In this document: piece after piece, positions 63,960 to 64,000 of the stretch
Layout: each line of letters opens with the position of its first letter
Numbering within the stretch: the first letter of the stretch is position 1
Assembly (NCBI GenBank): GCA_046542995.1
Contig: JBKHAH010000005.1
Location: 6,591 to 70,590 of the forward strand
Length of the DNA: 64,000 nt
Direction of reading: 5' to 3'
From: Perlabentimonas sp046542995
GTDB taxonomy: Bacteria > Bacteroidota > Bacteroidia > Bacteroidales > Tenuifilaceae
Translations under genes and position numbers: made by a program
The notes under the pieces: generated by a model
Told to the model about the DNA's origin: nothing
The model's input: the letters and a program-made list of their open reading frames with translations, nothing else
Databases searched by the model: none

Positions 63960-64000
63960 ATGAAAACAAGAATTTATTTACTACTAGCAATCTTCGCACT
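63960..64000 (+). CDS. Start of a secreted or membrane protein (cut by window end)
   Basis: ATG at 63960 opens MKTRIYLLLAIFA and runs off the right edge. A basic start followed by a hydrophobic run suggests a signal peptide. Nothing more can be said. Confidence 0.5.
   Translation, partial: MKTRIYLLLAIFA

Noticed and set aside
1..64000. CRISPR array, tRNA, rRNA or known anti-phage defence genes
   Set aside because: No regularly spaced repeats, no cloverleaf or rRNA-like sequence, and no recognisable defence protein found on reading both strands.

Overview
The window is low-GC bacterial DNA from a member of the Bacteroidota, most likely a free-living Bacteroidales or Marinilabiliales-type organism; I cannot name the genus. 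Supporting signs: at least seven proteins end in a type IX secretion system (T9SS) sorting domain (YPNP start, GxYL/GxYI near the end). Candidate promoters fit the Bacteroidota -7 consensus TAnnTTTG. Shine-Dalgarno sequences are mostly absent. Family-typical genes include DUF2723, DUF4271, a short F1 epsilon subunit, a bactofilin beside the ATP synthase genes, and signal-peptide-bearing AtpB.

Layout. 1-12.9 kb: secreted protein island on the + strand, with the tail of a T9SS adhesin-like protein, then a C25 (gingipain-like) protease, an S8 subtilase and a second C25 protease, each followed by a strong hairpin terminator. 13-25 kb: signalling and envelope genes: a large hybrid histidine kinase, an FkbM methyltransferase, an e(P4)-type acid phosphatase lipoprotein, an ECF sigma factor with its probable anti-sigma factor, a Cache-HAMP-GAF-PAS sensor without output domain, a cNMP-binding histidine kinase and a GT4 glycosyltransferase. 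A GC-rich 17.2-17.8 kb intergenic block carries a 44-bp imperfect inverted repeat. 25-33.5 kb: secreted hydrolases (S51 cyanophycinase-like, endonuclease I, EEP-family nuclease), a likely outer-membrane protein with a gluzincin-like HExxH...E signature, 5-FTHF cyclo-ligase and an SUI1/YciH protein. 33.5-46.6 kb: DUF2723 protein, then the F-type ATP synthase in two convergent blocks, atpDC on + and bactofilin-4TM-atpBEFHAG on -, with an alpha/beta hydrolase and a U32 protein between them. 46.7-61.4 kb: rhomboid protease, a sensor propeller cotranscribed with a TPR-SpoIIE phosphatase, AsmA-like protein, histidine kinase, S41 protease, yidD-rnpA, hemD-DUF4271, dtd, a MazG-like pyrophosphohydrolase and deoC. 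61.5-64 kb: a worn mobile region with an intact tyrosine recombinase, a frameshifted S24-like gene and an N-terminally truncated serine recombinase, then the start of another secreted protein.

How the genes may work together (inference): the secreted proteases, nucleases and phosphatase, with deoC inside the cell, suit an organism living on external protein and nucleic acid. The many sensors suggest tight environmental control. I found no CRISPR array, tRNA, rRNA or recognisable defence system. The least explained items are the metalloprotease-like propeller/barrel protein (28.7-31.6 kb), the nested repeat elements at 8.9-9.05 kb and 17.36-17.64 kb, the SpoIIE-propeller pair, and the convergent ATP synthase blocks. 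None of these is proven to be a new system.
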